The notes below the pieces were generated by a model, which worked only from the letters and a program-made list of their open reading frames with translations, had not been told where the DNA came from and did no database searches. Below are positions 33,873 through 43,400 of a stretch of DNA of 46,425 nt, piece by piece. The stretch comes from a virus. The translations under genes were made by a program, and so were the position numbers. The number at the start of each line of letters is the position of its first letter. Position 1 is the stretch's first letter. The DNA is taken from positions 1-46,425 of the IMG/VR virus record IMGVR_UViG_3300042450_001601, one strand, 5' to 3'.

Positions 33873-34598
33873 TTATCTGTTTCCCAAATAATCGTTCAAT
33901 TTTTTCATTAAGTCAAGCGATTTATTTCCAGATTCACCAACATGTCTATCTATTGACGTTCTTTTTTCTTCTTCAATATTCTCTTCAAAATTATTTTTAT
34001 CTTCTTTATTTAAGAAAAGGTAAGCACCTGGTGTTGATGGTGAAGAAACTAAATCGAAACAAATTAATTCATAATCTCCTTGTACTTCATTCTGTTCACC
34101 AACCTTTTTTAAAGAACCCACACCTCTTGATGAGATACCTAATGTTACCCCTTGTCTTAAATAATTTGCTGCGATATCTCCTTTAGTTGAAACAATTCCT
34201 CTTTCGTGGAACCCTGGACTTGTTAACAATTTTATTTTACCCATTAAGGTCGGCCCTTCCCACCAAACCTCGGTTATCATATGAGACACTCTATCCAAAT
34301 CGATTAATGAAGACTCGGGATGATTTAACTCAGATAAAGAAGTTCCTTTTTGAATTAATTTTTTATAATTTTCAGCTTCTCTTTTAAGAATTTCTTCTGG
34401 GTATACTCTTCCGTTTCTATTAGGGGTGTCGTATTTTTGTAAGACCGCATAAAACTCAAATGGTTTAGAATGATCTAATGTATTCGCTGATTCTAGTATA
34501 TAAGAATTTTGTTCACTTTTTGGTGAAATGTATCCAGCATCGTACTCAATAAGAATCCCCCTCCCCGATTCTCCGGGTTTTATAATTTTTAAATCCAT
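33873..34598 (-). CDS. 21: Prohead core protease (gp21-like, S78-type)
   Basis: A 241-residue protein with ISPKSEQNSYILES (possibly a self-cleavage zone), KYDTPNRNGRVYPEEIL, the catalytic His in LSELNHPESS (His93), VSHMITEVWW, and the catalytic Ser in GVTLGISSRGVGSL (Ser156/157), followed by LICFDLVSSPSTPGAY. This is the T4 gp21/herpesvirus-assemblin-like serine protease fold. It would cleave scaffold, capsid and internal proteins after (I/L)xE during head maturation. The position between portal and scaffold matches T4. Confidence 0.9.
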   Translation of the reverse strand: MDLKIIKPGESGRGILIEYDAGYISPKSEQNSYILESANTLDHSKPFEFYAVLQKYDTPNRNGRVYPEEILKREAENYKKLIQKGTSLSELNHPESSLIDLDRVSHMITEVWWEGPTLMGKIKLLTSPGFHERGIVSTKGDIAANYLRQGVTLGISSRGVGSLKKVGEQNEVQGDYELICFDLVSSPSTPGAYLFLNKEDKNNFEENIEEEKRTSIDRHVGESGNKSLDLMKKLNDYLGNR

Positions 34599-34612
34599 CT
34601 TTTATTTTAATT

Positions 34613-34619
34613 ATAAATA
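34613..34619 (-). promoter_or_regulatory. TATTTAT box for the protease unit
   Basis: It lies 14 bases before the 34598 start and immediately downstream of the 156-residue gene's stop. Confidence 0.6.
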
Positions 34620-35090
34620 TTAAAGATCGGCCATTTGTTCCACCATTTCTGTTCTTTTGCCCTTTTTAGTTAAATAAAAATTGAAATATTCGTTTTCATT
34701 AAAATTTTGTTGTAGGATATCTTTTGTTATTTTTTTAAGTGAATCACGTAATCTCATTGATTTAAAATCTATTTCTTGGTCTTTTAAAAAGAAATTAATT
34801 TCTAAGTTTAAAAAAGATTTTTTCCCTGTTGTTAATCCACTTGATCGTAAATCCAGATCTACAATAAAACCTTCTTCAAATATATTTCTATCTATACTAC
34901 TATGAACGATGTGTTTTATTGACCTACTTAGATTTAAAACCACTCTGTTCCAATTCTCTGAGTCTTTTATTGGTTCTACCCATGTTTGAAGGTTTAAGTA
35001 AAGGGATTTAAACTCAATTGAGTCTACTGTACCATATACCACTTTTGTTGATTTAAATCCAAGGATTTGTGAGGTTTTCCCCTTTTTCAT
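34620..35090 (-). CDS. Hypothetical head-block protein
   Basis: A 156-residue protein: KVVYGTVDSIEFKSLYLNLQ, TWVEPIKDSENWNRVVLNLS, IVDLDLRSSGLTTGKKSFLN, LEINFFLKDQEIDF. The alternating pattern suggests an alpha/beta fold. No family is recognised. It sits between portal and protease, where T4 carries the small core genes 67 and 68, but it does not resemble them in composition (it is not strongly acidic). Confidence 0.55.
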   Translation of the reverse strand: MKKGKTSQILGFKSTKVVYGTVDSIEFKSLYLNLQTWVEPIKDSENWNRVVLNLSRSIKHIVHSSIDRNIFEEGFIVDLDLRSSGLTTGKKSFLNLEINFFLKDQEIDFKSMRLRDSLKKITKDILQQNFNENEYFNFYLTKKGKRTEMVEQMADL

Positions 35091-35131
35091 TAATTTCCAT
35101 ATTTTATTAGTTTATTTTCCTAAAAAATAGG

Positions 35132-35139
35132 TATATTTG
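35132..35139 (+). promoter_or_regulatory. Bacteroidota-type -7 element for phage rpsU
   Basis: TATATTTG matches TAnnTTTG and lies 44 bases before the rpsU ATG. No good -33 element is seen. It directly abuts a minus-strand TATTTAT box (35141-35147). Confidence 0.5.
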
Positions 35140-35140
35140 T

Positions 35141-35147
35141 ATAAATA
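35141..35147 (-). promoter_or_regulatory. Possible TATTTAT box for the 35090 gene
   Basis: It reads TATTTATAC on the minus strand, but 50 bases before the start, farther than the other examples, so the assignment is weaker. Confidence 0.35.
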
Positions 35148-35183
35148 GTCAAAAAAAATAAAAGGTAGGGGTATTTCTAATAT

Positions 35184-35375
35184 ATGTTAATAATTAAAGT
35201 TGAGAAGGGTAATATCGATAGAGCCCTAAAAATGTACAAAAGTAAAGTCATTAAAACCAGACAAATGTCTGAGTTAAACAAACGTAAAACATTCATTAAA
35301 CCATCTGAAGATTATAGATCTATGATGGATAATGCTAAGTATGTTCAGGAAAAGTATAAATCTAATGAAGATTAA
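35184..35375 (+). CDS. rpsU: Phage-encoded ribosomal protein bS21
   Basis: A 63-residue basic protein matching Bacteroidota bS21 over its full length: MLIIKVEKGNIDRALKMYKS, TRQMSELNKRKTFIKPSEDY, AKYVQEKYK. Tyr53 corresponds to the C-terminal Tyr (Tyr54 by my recollection of the Flavobacterium numbering) that contacts the anti-Shine-Dalgarno region of 16S rRNA. It is the only plus-strand gene in the head block. The leader has an AGGTAGGGG purine stretch 12 bases before ATG, a Shine-Dalgarno-like sequence with long spacing. It probably replaces or competes with host bS21. The 3' end overlaps the convergent gene by 4 bases. Confidence 0.88.
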   Translation: MLIIKVEKGNIDRALKMYKSKVIKTRQMSELNKRKTFIKPSEDYRSMMDNAKYVQEKYKSNED

Positions 35376-36088
35376 AGATTTTCTTTAAGGTTTTTTAATT
35401 TGAAGTAAGATAATTTATCATACTTTTCTAATTCAACCTTTTCAATAGTTTCGTTTATTCTATCTAATGTGTTAAAATCAGAACCTCTTTGTAAATTCTT
35501 TAGTTTTACAATTATATCATTTTTAATTGTGTCAAAATCTTCTTTTAATATAGAATCATCTGTAGATAAGAATTTTATTACTTCTCTTTTTTCAGACTCA
35601 TTTAAACCATCAATATAATTTGTAATTGTTTTGTTGGCAACACTTACCATTGTGTTTAACGGTAGTTTAATAATTTCTTTACTAATTGGGGTGGGAACCA
35701 TTAAAGATTCTTTAATCAATTTTTTACTTTTGATTTTAGACTCAATAGTTAATACATCGGTTGAAAATAGTCCATCAACGGTTTCGTATAGGTTTTCTGA
35801 CTTAACATTGTTCACCCAAGTCTTTAAATTATTTAAATCGGAAGGTTTAATTTTGTTAATAGAATTTTCATACATAGTAACACACTCGTATATGTAGTCA
35901 TTAACTGTATTCTCGTTTAAACCTTTTTTAGAACTTAATTCATCGTACAAATAAAATATTTTACTAATATTTTTATTTTCCAATACTAATTTTTTAAAAT
36001 TCTTTAATTCACCTTTAAAAGTGTCATTAGAATACGATTCTAATAACACTTTTTCTATCTTAGATTTTAATATACCAAACTTAACCAT
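35372..36088 (-). CDS. Hypothetical helical head-block protein
   Basis: A 238-residue, almost entirely helical, Lys/Glu/Asn-rich protein. Its N-terminus (KFGILKSKIEKVLLE) resembles the short leaders of other proteins here and ends in Leu-Leu-Glu, a possible prohead-protease site. The remainder has repeated charged helices (KFLSTDDSILKEDFDTIKND; LDRINETIEKVELEKYDKLS). The position after the portal and the helical composition suggest a prohead core component, similar in place to T4 gp67/gp68, but no homology is visible. Confidence 0.5.
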   Translation of the reverse strand: MVKFGILKSKIEKVLLESYSNDTFKGELKNFKKLVLENKNISKIFYLYDELSSKKGLNENTVNDYIYECVTMYENSINKIKPSDLNNLKTWVNNVKSENLYETVDGLFSTDVLTIESKIKSKKLIKESLMVPTPISKEIIKLPLNTMVSVANKTITNYIDGLNESEKREVIKFLSTDDSILKEDFDTIKNDIIVKLKNLQRGSDFNTLDRINETIEKVELEKYDKLSYFKLKNLKENL

Positions 36089-36102
36089 TTTCTTTTTTTA
36101 TT

Positions 36103-36109
36103 ATAAATA
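36103..36109 (-). promoter_or_regulatory. TATTTAT box before the 36088 gene
   Basis: It lies 14 bases before the 36088 start, next to the portal stop codon. Confidence 0.6.
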
Positions 36110-39100
36110 TCAATCTTTTAGAAGTTTACTCAATTGATCCTCCATTTCTCCTAAAGAATTTTTTCCTTTGGATAAATCAATGTATGAATCTTCGTCAGTT
36201 AATGAGTTTGATTCTAATAGAATTTTTAAGTTATCTCGTTTAAATGATTCTGGTGTCATTCCCGCATCTCCTCCTGGTTCAGGTCCTGGAGGTGGTGGTG
36301 GAGCCATTGATTCTCCTCCTCCCATATCACCGCCTGGAGGTGGTGGTGGAGCTCCTGCTCCCGCATTTGCTGTCGATCCTGATTTATTACCATACAATTT
36401 ATCAACATTATCAAAGATACCGGAATGAGTGATGATTGTTGCTGTGTTAGTCAACTCTGCTCCAACCGCTTTCTCAATACGTTGTTGTTGTAAATCAAGT
36501 TTAATTTCTTCGTCTGAGAATCCTAAAATATGTTTTTTAGCCCATGATACCGATACTGGAGCAATTCCTTCAATACCCGCAACAGCGTCTTTATATAATA
36601 AAATCTTCTCTTTCCACAAATCAACTTTTAATAAATCTGCTTGAGAAGATGGATTTGTTAGACCTAACGTAAAGTTTGATAACTCGTCCTCAAACCCTAA
36701 TAGGAATAAGTGAATAATCGCAATCTTATTCATTTCAGCAATCATACATTTTTGAATTCTATTAATAGTTCTTGCGAAACGTATATCCATTAATGATAAA
36801 TCTTTCCCACCACCAACAGGTTCTTCAAAACCTAAGAAAGCTTTAGGTACACGTAGAGCGGTTAACAATTTCTTTTGAATATATTCAATATCCGCAATTT
36901 CAGATAAATTGGTTGCTCCCGGTAATGTCTCAATTGGTGATGCTTGAGCTGGATCACGAACAGGTATAAAGTAATCTTGGTCAACAGCCATTTGATTGAA
37001 ACGTAAATCTACATTACCTGTTTTTGAATCTACAACTTGATCTCTTTTAAATTTGTTCGCCACACGTTGTACATATGCCTCAACGTCTTTGTCATCCATA
37101 TTACCAACAAAAACTTTAAATACTCTTCTTTCTGGAGCTCTTGATGTTCTATAGATTAACATCGCATCTTCAGATAACAATAACTGTTTCCAAATACGTC
37201 TCGCTTTTTCTAACATAGAAGTTCCGTATGGAAGTTTTCTATCATCACCTAATAATCTAAAGTGGGCAATTTCCCATGAATTAAATTCCATGTCTTTAAC
37301 CTTCCACTTAAATCTCAGACCTTTATTTTCAACTGGTTCATCAATGTTTTGTTTTGCTGCTTGGGACGCGACACCTCTCTCCAAACGTTCAATTTCAATG
37401 TTCGGTAGTTGTTGACATCCAATAATACCTTTTTCAGAGTCTAATTTTAAATAAACGAAATTATCCCCATATTTACAGTTGGACAAAAACACTCCAGAAG
37501 TCCTTGAAAATGAACCATTTACGTCCTTACCTAACACCGGAAAGTTATGTCTATCGTGTTCTCCGTTAGGGCCAACAGCCTCTAAACAATAGACATCTGA
37601 TGTTTCATTTAATTTAACAACAGAAACAACTTTATGGTTTAATAAGGTTTTTTCTTTTGTTTTACCTAAATAAATCGATTTTGCTTTTATATAGTCTTTA
37701 TCTAAAATAAGGATTGGTTTAATCGACAAAACAAAATCAAAATAATTTTGATTTGTTTTTCTAAAAATAACTTTATTCAGTGTGGTTGAATTAATTGATT
37801 TACGTATATCTTTCCTTAAAGTATAATTTTCTTTAAAAAAATTAAGAAAGTCCTCGTCATTTTTTAATAATTCTGATAATTTATTAATTCCGACATAATT
37901 TTCAGAATTTATAATTAAATTTGATACGTATTCTAAACAAGCATCACTAATTTCAATAGTCATGCGTTTTTTAGTTTTTTCTATAAATTCTTTAGACCCC
38001 CAATTATTCAACATTTTTTCAGAACGAATTTCATTATGTTCTGTATGTAAAACACTATTGTTATATTGTTCAAAATATTTAGGATATATTCCTGACATTT
38101 CCTTAGATAGTCGTTCTCTTCTTTTATCTGACCTTAAATACTTATCAATACCGTCCATTCTTTTTTTAACAACTTCTGGTGACCCCAATATTTTATCAAA
38201 ATGTTCTACATGTAGTTTAAAATGGTCTGAATGTGTTAATCTAATTAAATTATTAGGGGTATTATTTAATTTATTAAAATCATTGTGATGTGTATCAAAT
38301 TGACAACCAATAGATTTTTCATAGTCTAAATCCCTAACACACTCATGTGCAACTAAAGAATGTGTAAATTTATATTTAGTGGAATTAGGGTTATACACTT
38401 TTTCATATCCCACGATACAATCTTTTTTCTTTTCACTTTTTCTACTATAAAACGGCATCAAAGATTGACCTTCAGTTAAATTGTCAGCTCTTTTATATGA
38501 CCCATCTCTAAGCATATATTCATGATCGGGTGTTGTGTCAATATACGTTCCGTCATCTAATGTGACTCTTATTAGTTCACTATCCTTTCTAGTTAAGTCG
38601 CACCATATAATTTTACTAGGGACAATTGACTTTGTTCCGTCTTGTATTGCGTAAGACCATATCTCTTCATTGTTTTTTATTCTATCAGACAATTCTTTAA
38701 TAGTTATCTCGGTACCATCTAATAATGGTATCATACTATCTTCTCTAATAGGGGTATTTCTCACCCACATAGGTAAGTTTGTATTAACATCCATAACGTT
38801 ATTAAACAAATCCGCCAATATTGATTTGATTCTTTTTGATTCAGAATATATTTGTAACATATATCCGTTCTCATCGACCGTTGTTGATTCTTCTCCATAA
38901 ATGTCTAATGCTGCGGATATTTCTGGAGTATACTCCATACTTTCATAATCGTAAAACGACGCCAATCTTGTTGGTTCATAATAAACCGATTGGGTATACA
39001 TATTACTTTCAATCTTTGTCCACTGATTTGCTAAGTAATATGTTTGTTGAGCTTGTAATAACTCTTTATCGTATTCTTGTTTAGATGTTGTTTTTAATAA

Positions 39101-39214
39101 GTCTTTTCTATCAAACTTATATGTTGGGTAATCTTGGTTTAATAAGGCGTTTGGGCCAAATGCGTGTGATAACCTCTGCCAAACCGTTAAATTTCCGTTG
39201 TCTCTATTTTCCAT
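36110..39214 (-). CDS. 20: Portal protein (gp20-like) interrupted by an intein
   Basis: A 1034-residue open frame; without the insert the portal would be ~609 residues (T4 gp20 has 524). N-extein (1-154): YESMEYTPEISAALDIYGEE, NTNLPMWVRNT. C-extein from Cys580: CKYGDNFVYLKLD, MEFNSWEIAHFRLLGDDRKL, PYGTSMLEKARRIWKQLLLS, APERRVFKVFVGN, EPVGGGKDLSLMDIRFARTI, all typical of gp20. The C-terminus has a Pro/Gly-rich stretch (GAGAPPPPPGGDMGGGESMA) unusual for portals. The portal forms the dodecameric DNA channel of the head and should need splicing to work. Confidence 0.9.
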   Translation of the reverse strand: MENRDNGNLTVWQRLSHAFGPNALLNQDYPTYKFDRKDLLKTTSKQEYDKELLQAQQTYYLANQWTKIESNMYTQSVYYEPTRLASFYDYESMEYTPEISAALDIYGEESTTVDENGYMLQIYSESKRIKSILADLFNNVMDVNTNLPMWVRNTPIREDSMIPLLDGTEITIKELSDRIKNNEEIWSYAIQDGTKSIVPSKIIWCDLTRKDSELIRVTLDDGTYIDTTPDHEYMLRDGSYKRADNLTEGQSLMPFYSRKSEKKKDCIVGYEKVYNPNSTKYKFTHSLVAHECVRDLDYEKSIGCQFDTHHNDFNKLNNTPNNLIRLTHSDHFKLHVEHFDKILGSPEVVKKRMDGIDKYLRSDKRRERLSKEMSGIYPKYFEQYNNSVLHTEHNEIRSEKMLNNWGSKEFIEKTKKRMTIEISDACLEYVSNLIINSENYVGINKLSELLKNDEDFLNFFKENYTLRKDIRKSINSTTLNKVIFRKTNQNYFDFVLSIKPILILDKDYIKAKSIYLGKTKEKTLLNHKVVSVVKLNETSDVYCLEAVGPNGEHDRHNFPVLGKDVNGSFSRTSGVFLSNCKYGDNFVYLKLDSEKGIIGCQQLPNIEIERLERGVASQAAKQNIDEPVENKGLRFKWKVKDMEFNSWEIAHFRLLGDDRKLPYGTSMLEKARRIWKQLLLSEDAMLIYRTSRAPERRVFKVFVGNMDDKDVEAYVQRVANKFKRDQVVDSKTGNVDLRFNQMAVDQDYFIPVRDPAQASPIETLPGATNLSEIADIEYIQKKLLTALRVPKAFLGFEEPVGGGKDLSLMDIRFARTINRIQKCMIAEMNKIAIIHLFLLGFEDELSNFTLGLTNPSSQADLLKVDLWKEKILLYKDAVAGIEGIAPVSVSWAKKHILGFSDEEIKLDLQQQRIEKAVGAELTNTATIITHSGIFDNVDKLYGNKSGSTANAGAGAPPPPPGGDMGGGESMAPPPPPGPEPGGDAGMTPESFKRDNLKILLESNSLTDEDSYIDLSKGKNSLGEMEDQLSKLLKD
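37478..38752 (-). mobile_element. Intein with HNH endonuclease in the portal gene
   Basis: Codons 155-579 of the portal frame (about 425 residues). Block A-like start PIREDSMIPLLDGTEITIKE; block B-like TYIDTTPDHEYMLRDG; HNH core near residues 308-336 (DTHHNDFNKLNNTPNNLIRL, then SDHFKLHVEH); block F-like VYCLEAVGPN...RHNFPV; C-terminal end GVFLSN followed by Cys580. Removing it joins RNT to CKYGDNF, as expected for gp20 homologues. The first residue appears to be Pro (or the preceding Thr), not Cys or Ser, and the penultimate His is Ser, so the splicing mechanism is atypical. The N-terminal edge is uncertain by a few residues. Confidence 0.85.
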
Positions 39215-39238
39215 ATGAATATTTTAATTCTATTTAAG

Positions 39239-39245
39239 ATAAATA
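39239..39245 (-). promoter_or_regulatory. TATTTAT box for the portal gene
   Basis: It lies 24 bases before the 39214 start, within an AT-only leader. Confidence 0.6.
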
Positions 39246-39326
39246 TATGAAAGATCCAAAGTAACTGAATGGTTCTATTTTTTTTACCTATTCAATTTCC
39301 TTCAATTATAAATCGTTCAGAATTAG

Positions 39327-40094
39327 TTAAGATGATGGATTTGTTGTTATAACTGTTGTATCTAGATCTCTTACGTAAATTCTTAATGGAGATGGTCTAT
39401 CTGCTCCAGAGACATACGCGCCGGTTTGTCTACTACCACATCTAATTAAATTACCACTAAAATTACATACAGACATTACATAATATGAATATATGGTACC
39501 AGGTGTTAATCCATTTATAATAAAATCGGCTCTATATGTGGCAGAACTAGCGTCAGAATCCCCATTTATTCTAAACCAACCATTATCTGGTGTAGTTGTT
39601 GATCCTGTTGTTGTGTTTAAACCTATCATTTGAACAGCAGCACTATTAGAAAATAAAATATCAGCATCAAATATAATTTCAACAATACCACTTGTTGGTG
39701 CTGTAAATGTTATTTTAGCATATCTATTAGTTGCGTCTGAATTACAGTTAATAGCTGTAAAAACTGTTGAACTTGCAACAGTATGTGTTGCAAGTGTTGA
39801 AGCGGTTAATTCGGTTATGGCGAGAAGTTTACCATTATTTATTCCGCCACCATTATAAGTTGTTGCCGAGATTGTATTGGCCGTTAACCCATTTGTAAAA
39901 ATAGTAGCCCCACTTACGGTTCCACCGGTAAAGTCGCCACTTAATGCCATTAAATTCCATACTGTAGTATATTGATACGTATTACCATTTGAGGTGTTAG
40001 TGTATCTATCACCAGCAACTGCGGTGTGAGTTGGTGCCCCAGTTCCTGTTGCGACTGTTAATCCTTGATCGGTTTTTGTATATATTATCGCCAT
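39327..40094 (-). CDS. Tail-fibre-like/virion surface protein
   Basis: A 255-residue protein. The N-terminal part has the 'GDRYTNTSNGNTYQYTTVWN' type of small beta module. Residues ~53-85 (GDFTGGTVSGATIF, TNGLTANTISATTY) are nearly the same as a block in the 1873-residue fibre, so the two share an assembly or attachment module. The C-terminal ~150 residues form a C1q/TNF-like or jelly-roll beta sandwich (RYAKITFTAPTSGIVEIIFD; YSYYVMSVCNFSG). It probably belongs to the tail-fibre assembly. Confidence 0.65.
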   Translation of the reverse strand: MAIIYTKTDQGLTVATGTGAPTHTAVAGDRYTNTSNGNTYQYTTVWNLMALSGDFTGGTVSGATIFTNGLTANTISATTYNGGGINNGKLLAITELTASTLATHTVASSTVFTAINCNSDATNRYAKITFTAPTSGIVEIIFDADILFSNSAAVQMIGLNTTTGSTTTPDNGWFRINGDSDASSATYRADFIINGLTPGTIYSYYVMSVCNFSGNLIRCGSRQTGAYVSGADRPSPLRIYVRDLDTTVITTNPSS

Positions 40095-40097
40095 CTT

Positions 40098-40421
40098 CTA
40101 ATTATTTATTAATTCTGTGCATATTATTTTTACTTGATTAACGATTAGTCTATCTTCAGAACTCATTTCAGAAACGAGTAAACATGTTACCTCATCATTA
40201 TCGCCTTGTATATCTAATCTATTTACATCAGAGGTATATACTACATATACCAATGGGTTTTTTTGGGTTAAACAAAATATCTCAAGTTCCAAGAATGAAA
40301 TTTGTTGTTCTTTAGTTAATTCAAATATAAATCTTGGTGTAACCTCAATTTCATTGTTTTCTGGTATAATCATCAGAGCTTGATCTGAATGTCTATATAT
40401 TATTTGTTTAACATTTTCCAT
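40098..40421 (-). CDS. Small hypothetical protein in the fibre operon
   Basis: A 107-residue alpha/beta protein (KQIIYRHSDQALMIIPENNE; FIFELTKEQQISFLELEIFC). It is placed between the two fibre genes and has its own box 9 bases upstream. It could be a fibre chaperone or connector; no family is recognised. Confidence 0.55.
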   Translation of the reverse strand: MENVKQIIYRHSDQALMIIPENNEIEVTPRFIFELTKEQQISFLELEIFCLTQKNPLVYVVYTSDVNRLDIQGDNDEVTCLLVSEMSSEDRLIVNQVKIICTELINN

Positions 40422-40425
40422 AATT

Positions 40426-43400
40426 TTATAATAAATAAGTTGTATCTTCTAACATCGTACCCCCCACTAAAATATTTGGAGAATATGCTGTCCCATATGT
40501 TGTATCGGTAAATGTGTTTGAAATTCTAAATCCAACCGCACAATTATCGATTACCGAATAAACTTCAACGTCTTGAGCTGTCCCCGTATTTGATATTATT
40601 TGTATTGGAGCTAATCCATTTGCAACCTTTAAATATGCCTGATTAATTAATTGTATTTTACCTCCCGTTGCCGTTTTTCTTAATAATCCCGATTTAGAAT
40701 CTGATACCGCACATAACAATTTACCACCACTTTGTTGGTATGTACCACCAGAGATTAATAATGTTGGTGTACTAGTTGCTGATTCTGTGGTAGATCTTAA
40801 TAATTGTATTGTCCCACTTTTATTATTTAACGTACCTGTTATATCCGCCGATTTATTGATATGTGAAAATATACCATACACGTTAATCGTTCCAGCACAA
40901 CTAGATATGTTTCCAAAATTAGTTTTATATAAATTTAATGTTGATGTTGCGTCAACAGAAATAAAGGGTACAGATGAATAAGTAGTGTATGAAGGTCCTA
41001 TTACATTATCTAATATATCTAAAGTTGCTGAATTTGTTAGAGTTATGTTTCCAATACCATTAATACCTGAAACTATCGACGCCATACCCGTTGCTACCAC
41101 TTTTGCATTAGAAACAGATATACTAGTTGTAACAGTTGCAACTGTAGTTGAAACACCCAGAAAAATTGATGTTCCTCCAACCACCGTTATATTACCGTAA
41201 ACCACACCATTAAATGTACAAATTCCTTGTACAGATACAGTTCCTAATATTTTACCATTAAATGTTTGTAACAAATCCGTATTACTTGAACCCAATGAGT
41301 GAGCAGTACCCGTAACGGTACTATTAACTACACCTCCACTACTTTGTATTGAAAGATTCCCCGTTATTCTACCACTTGTAAATAAATATCCGCTAGAAAC
41401 TGAAGAAAACGCTGTTATCGAAGTTGGACAAATTAAATCACCATCAAAAAATATAGTAGCGAATCTTAGTCTAATACCACTCAAAAGTCCATAATAATTA
41501 CCCTTTATGGTAGATACTCCACCACTTTCAATATCCGCAATTGACCCAAAATTCGCTAAGAAACTATCACATAATAAATATAATGAATCAAATTTTGAAC
41601 TACCATTTTGATTACAATCTATTTGATATCCAGTACCACTACTCGAATATGTTGTTGGATTTAAAAATACTTTTACAACTGAACTCCCATTTATAGATAA
41701 AAATTTACTTGATGCGGATGTTCCGTATAAAAAACCACCTTTAAATACTATTGGTACTACAGGACTAGTAGGTGATAACAATACTCCTGAGAATGATATG
41801 GTTGAAGTTTGAGCATTTATAAAAAAACCTTGTTTAAACCAATTAGAAACCCATACAAAATTACCGTTCAGAATAAGTTCATAAATAGTCCACCAAGTTG
41901 TAGTAATAGTGGCTGATGCTGTACATAATTGACTTAATACAATTGTGTTGGATGTCTTACTAACAACCACTGAATTATATGGGATGCCAGTACCAGTAAT
42001 AAATTGTCCTATAACAATATTAGCCGTAGAACTTACTGATGTTAATGTCGCACTACCATTTGCAGTGGTTGAGGTAACCGTTCCCGTATTAGTTATGTCT
42101 GATAATGCGTATTCTACTGTTAAGTATGGTGTGTTAATATTTCCTCGACCTGTTGAATTAGTCCCATTAATTGAATCAACATAAATTTTATTAGCTTGTG
42201 GTGAAGAACTCGCTGGTAAATTTTGATAAGTTGTTGCCGATATTGTTGTAGCACTAACCGAATTCATCAATGTATTACCAGTAACTGTTAAATCTCCATT
42301 GACTGTTAAACCAGATACACTATCAAACGATGCTGATATGTTAGGTTGTCCTTGATTTTGTTCTATAGTAAATGTATTTGTTGTTGGAGAATATGTATAT
42401 CCAGTGACATACGTATCAAGACTTGTAAATGCACTTAGTGGGGTGTATTCAACATCACCATTTGATGAATTTCTACTTAAAATTTCCGTATTTGAATTAT
42501 TAAGTGTTGGTACATAATTTAAGTTTAAATAAGGAACATAAACCGTATCATTTGTTGAACCTGTAATATTTTGTCCACCTAACACCACACTTCTATCTCC
42601 ACCAACAACTGAATTGGTTGAATGGATAAATGATGTATTACCGCTGGCGATTGCGTTATAACCAGCAGAATGGGAATACGAACCAATAGATGTCGTACTA
42701 TAACCTTCGGAGTGTGATGAAATTCCAATTGATTTTGTTAAAAACCCTTCAGAGTGTGAACTTTGACCGATAGAAGTTGTTCCTTGTCCTTCGGCGTGAC
42801 TATTATCGCCCGTCGATATATTTCCAGTTCCTTCAGAGTGAGAACCCGTACCTAAGACTATTGTCGCCCACGAGCTACTTAAATTAGTATAATCTGCAAC
42901 ATAACTACCAGTGGTAATCGTGACATTATCTAATTGTATTGTAAAGTTTGGAGCTGAATATGAAATTGTATTATAAGTGTATAAATTATTATCTAATATG
43001 ACTTCACCCCCACCCAAAGTAAATTGAGAGGTGTAATCAACATTATTCGATATGGTTATTAACCCAGCAACTACTGAGGATACTGGAAACGCTCTCCAAC
43101 CTGATTGTGTACCATAACCTTCAGCGTGGCTGTAATTTCCAAATGTTGTTGTTGATCCACCTTCAGCGTGGCTCTGATTTCCATATGTTGATGATCCATA
43201 ACCTTCTGAGTGACTATAATCCCCATAAGCGTATGAATTATATCCTTCGGAGTGTGATGATACCCCATATGATACCGTTCCCGTTCCTTCTGAGTGTGAA
43301 TAATTACCAAACGCTTTAGTACCATCTCCGGCGGAGTGGGTACCATTCCCTAAGGTAGTGGTCGCTAATGGACTATTTAAATTTAAGAAATCAGCAACAT

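Noticed and set aside
37478-38752. Classifying the portal intein firmly as class 3
   Set aside because: Only the block F Cys fits; the block B Trp and block G Thr of the class 3 signature are Tyr and Leu, so the class is left open.
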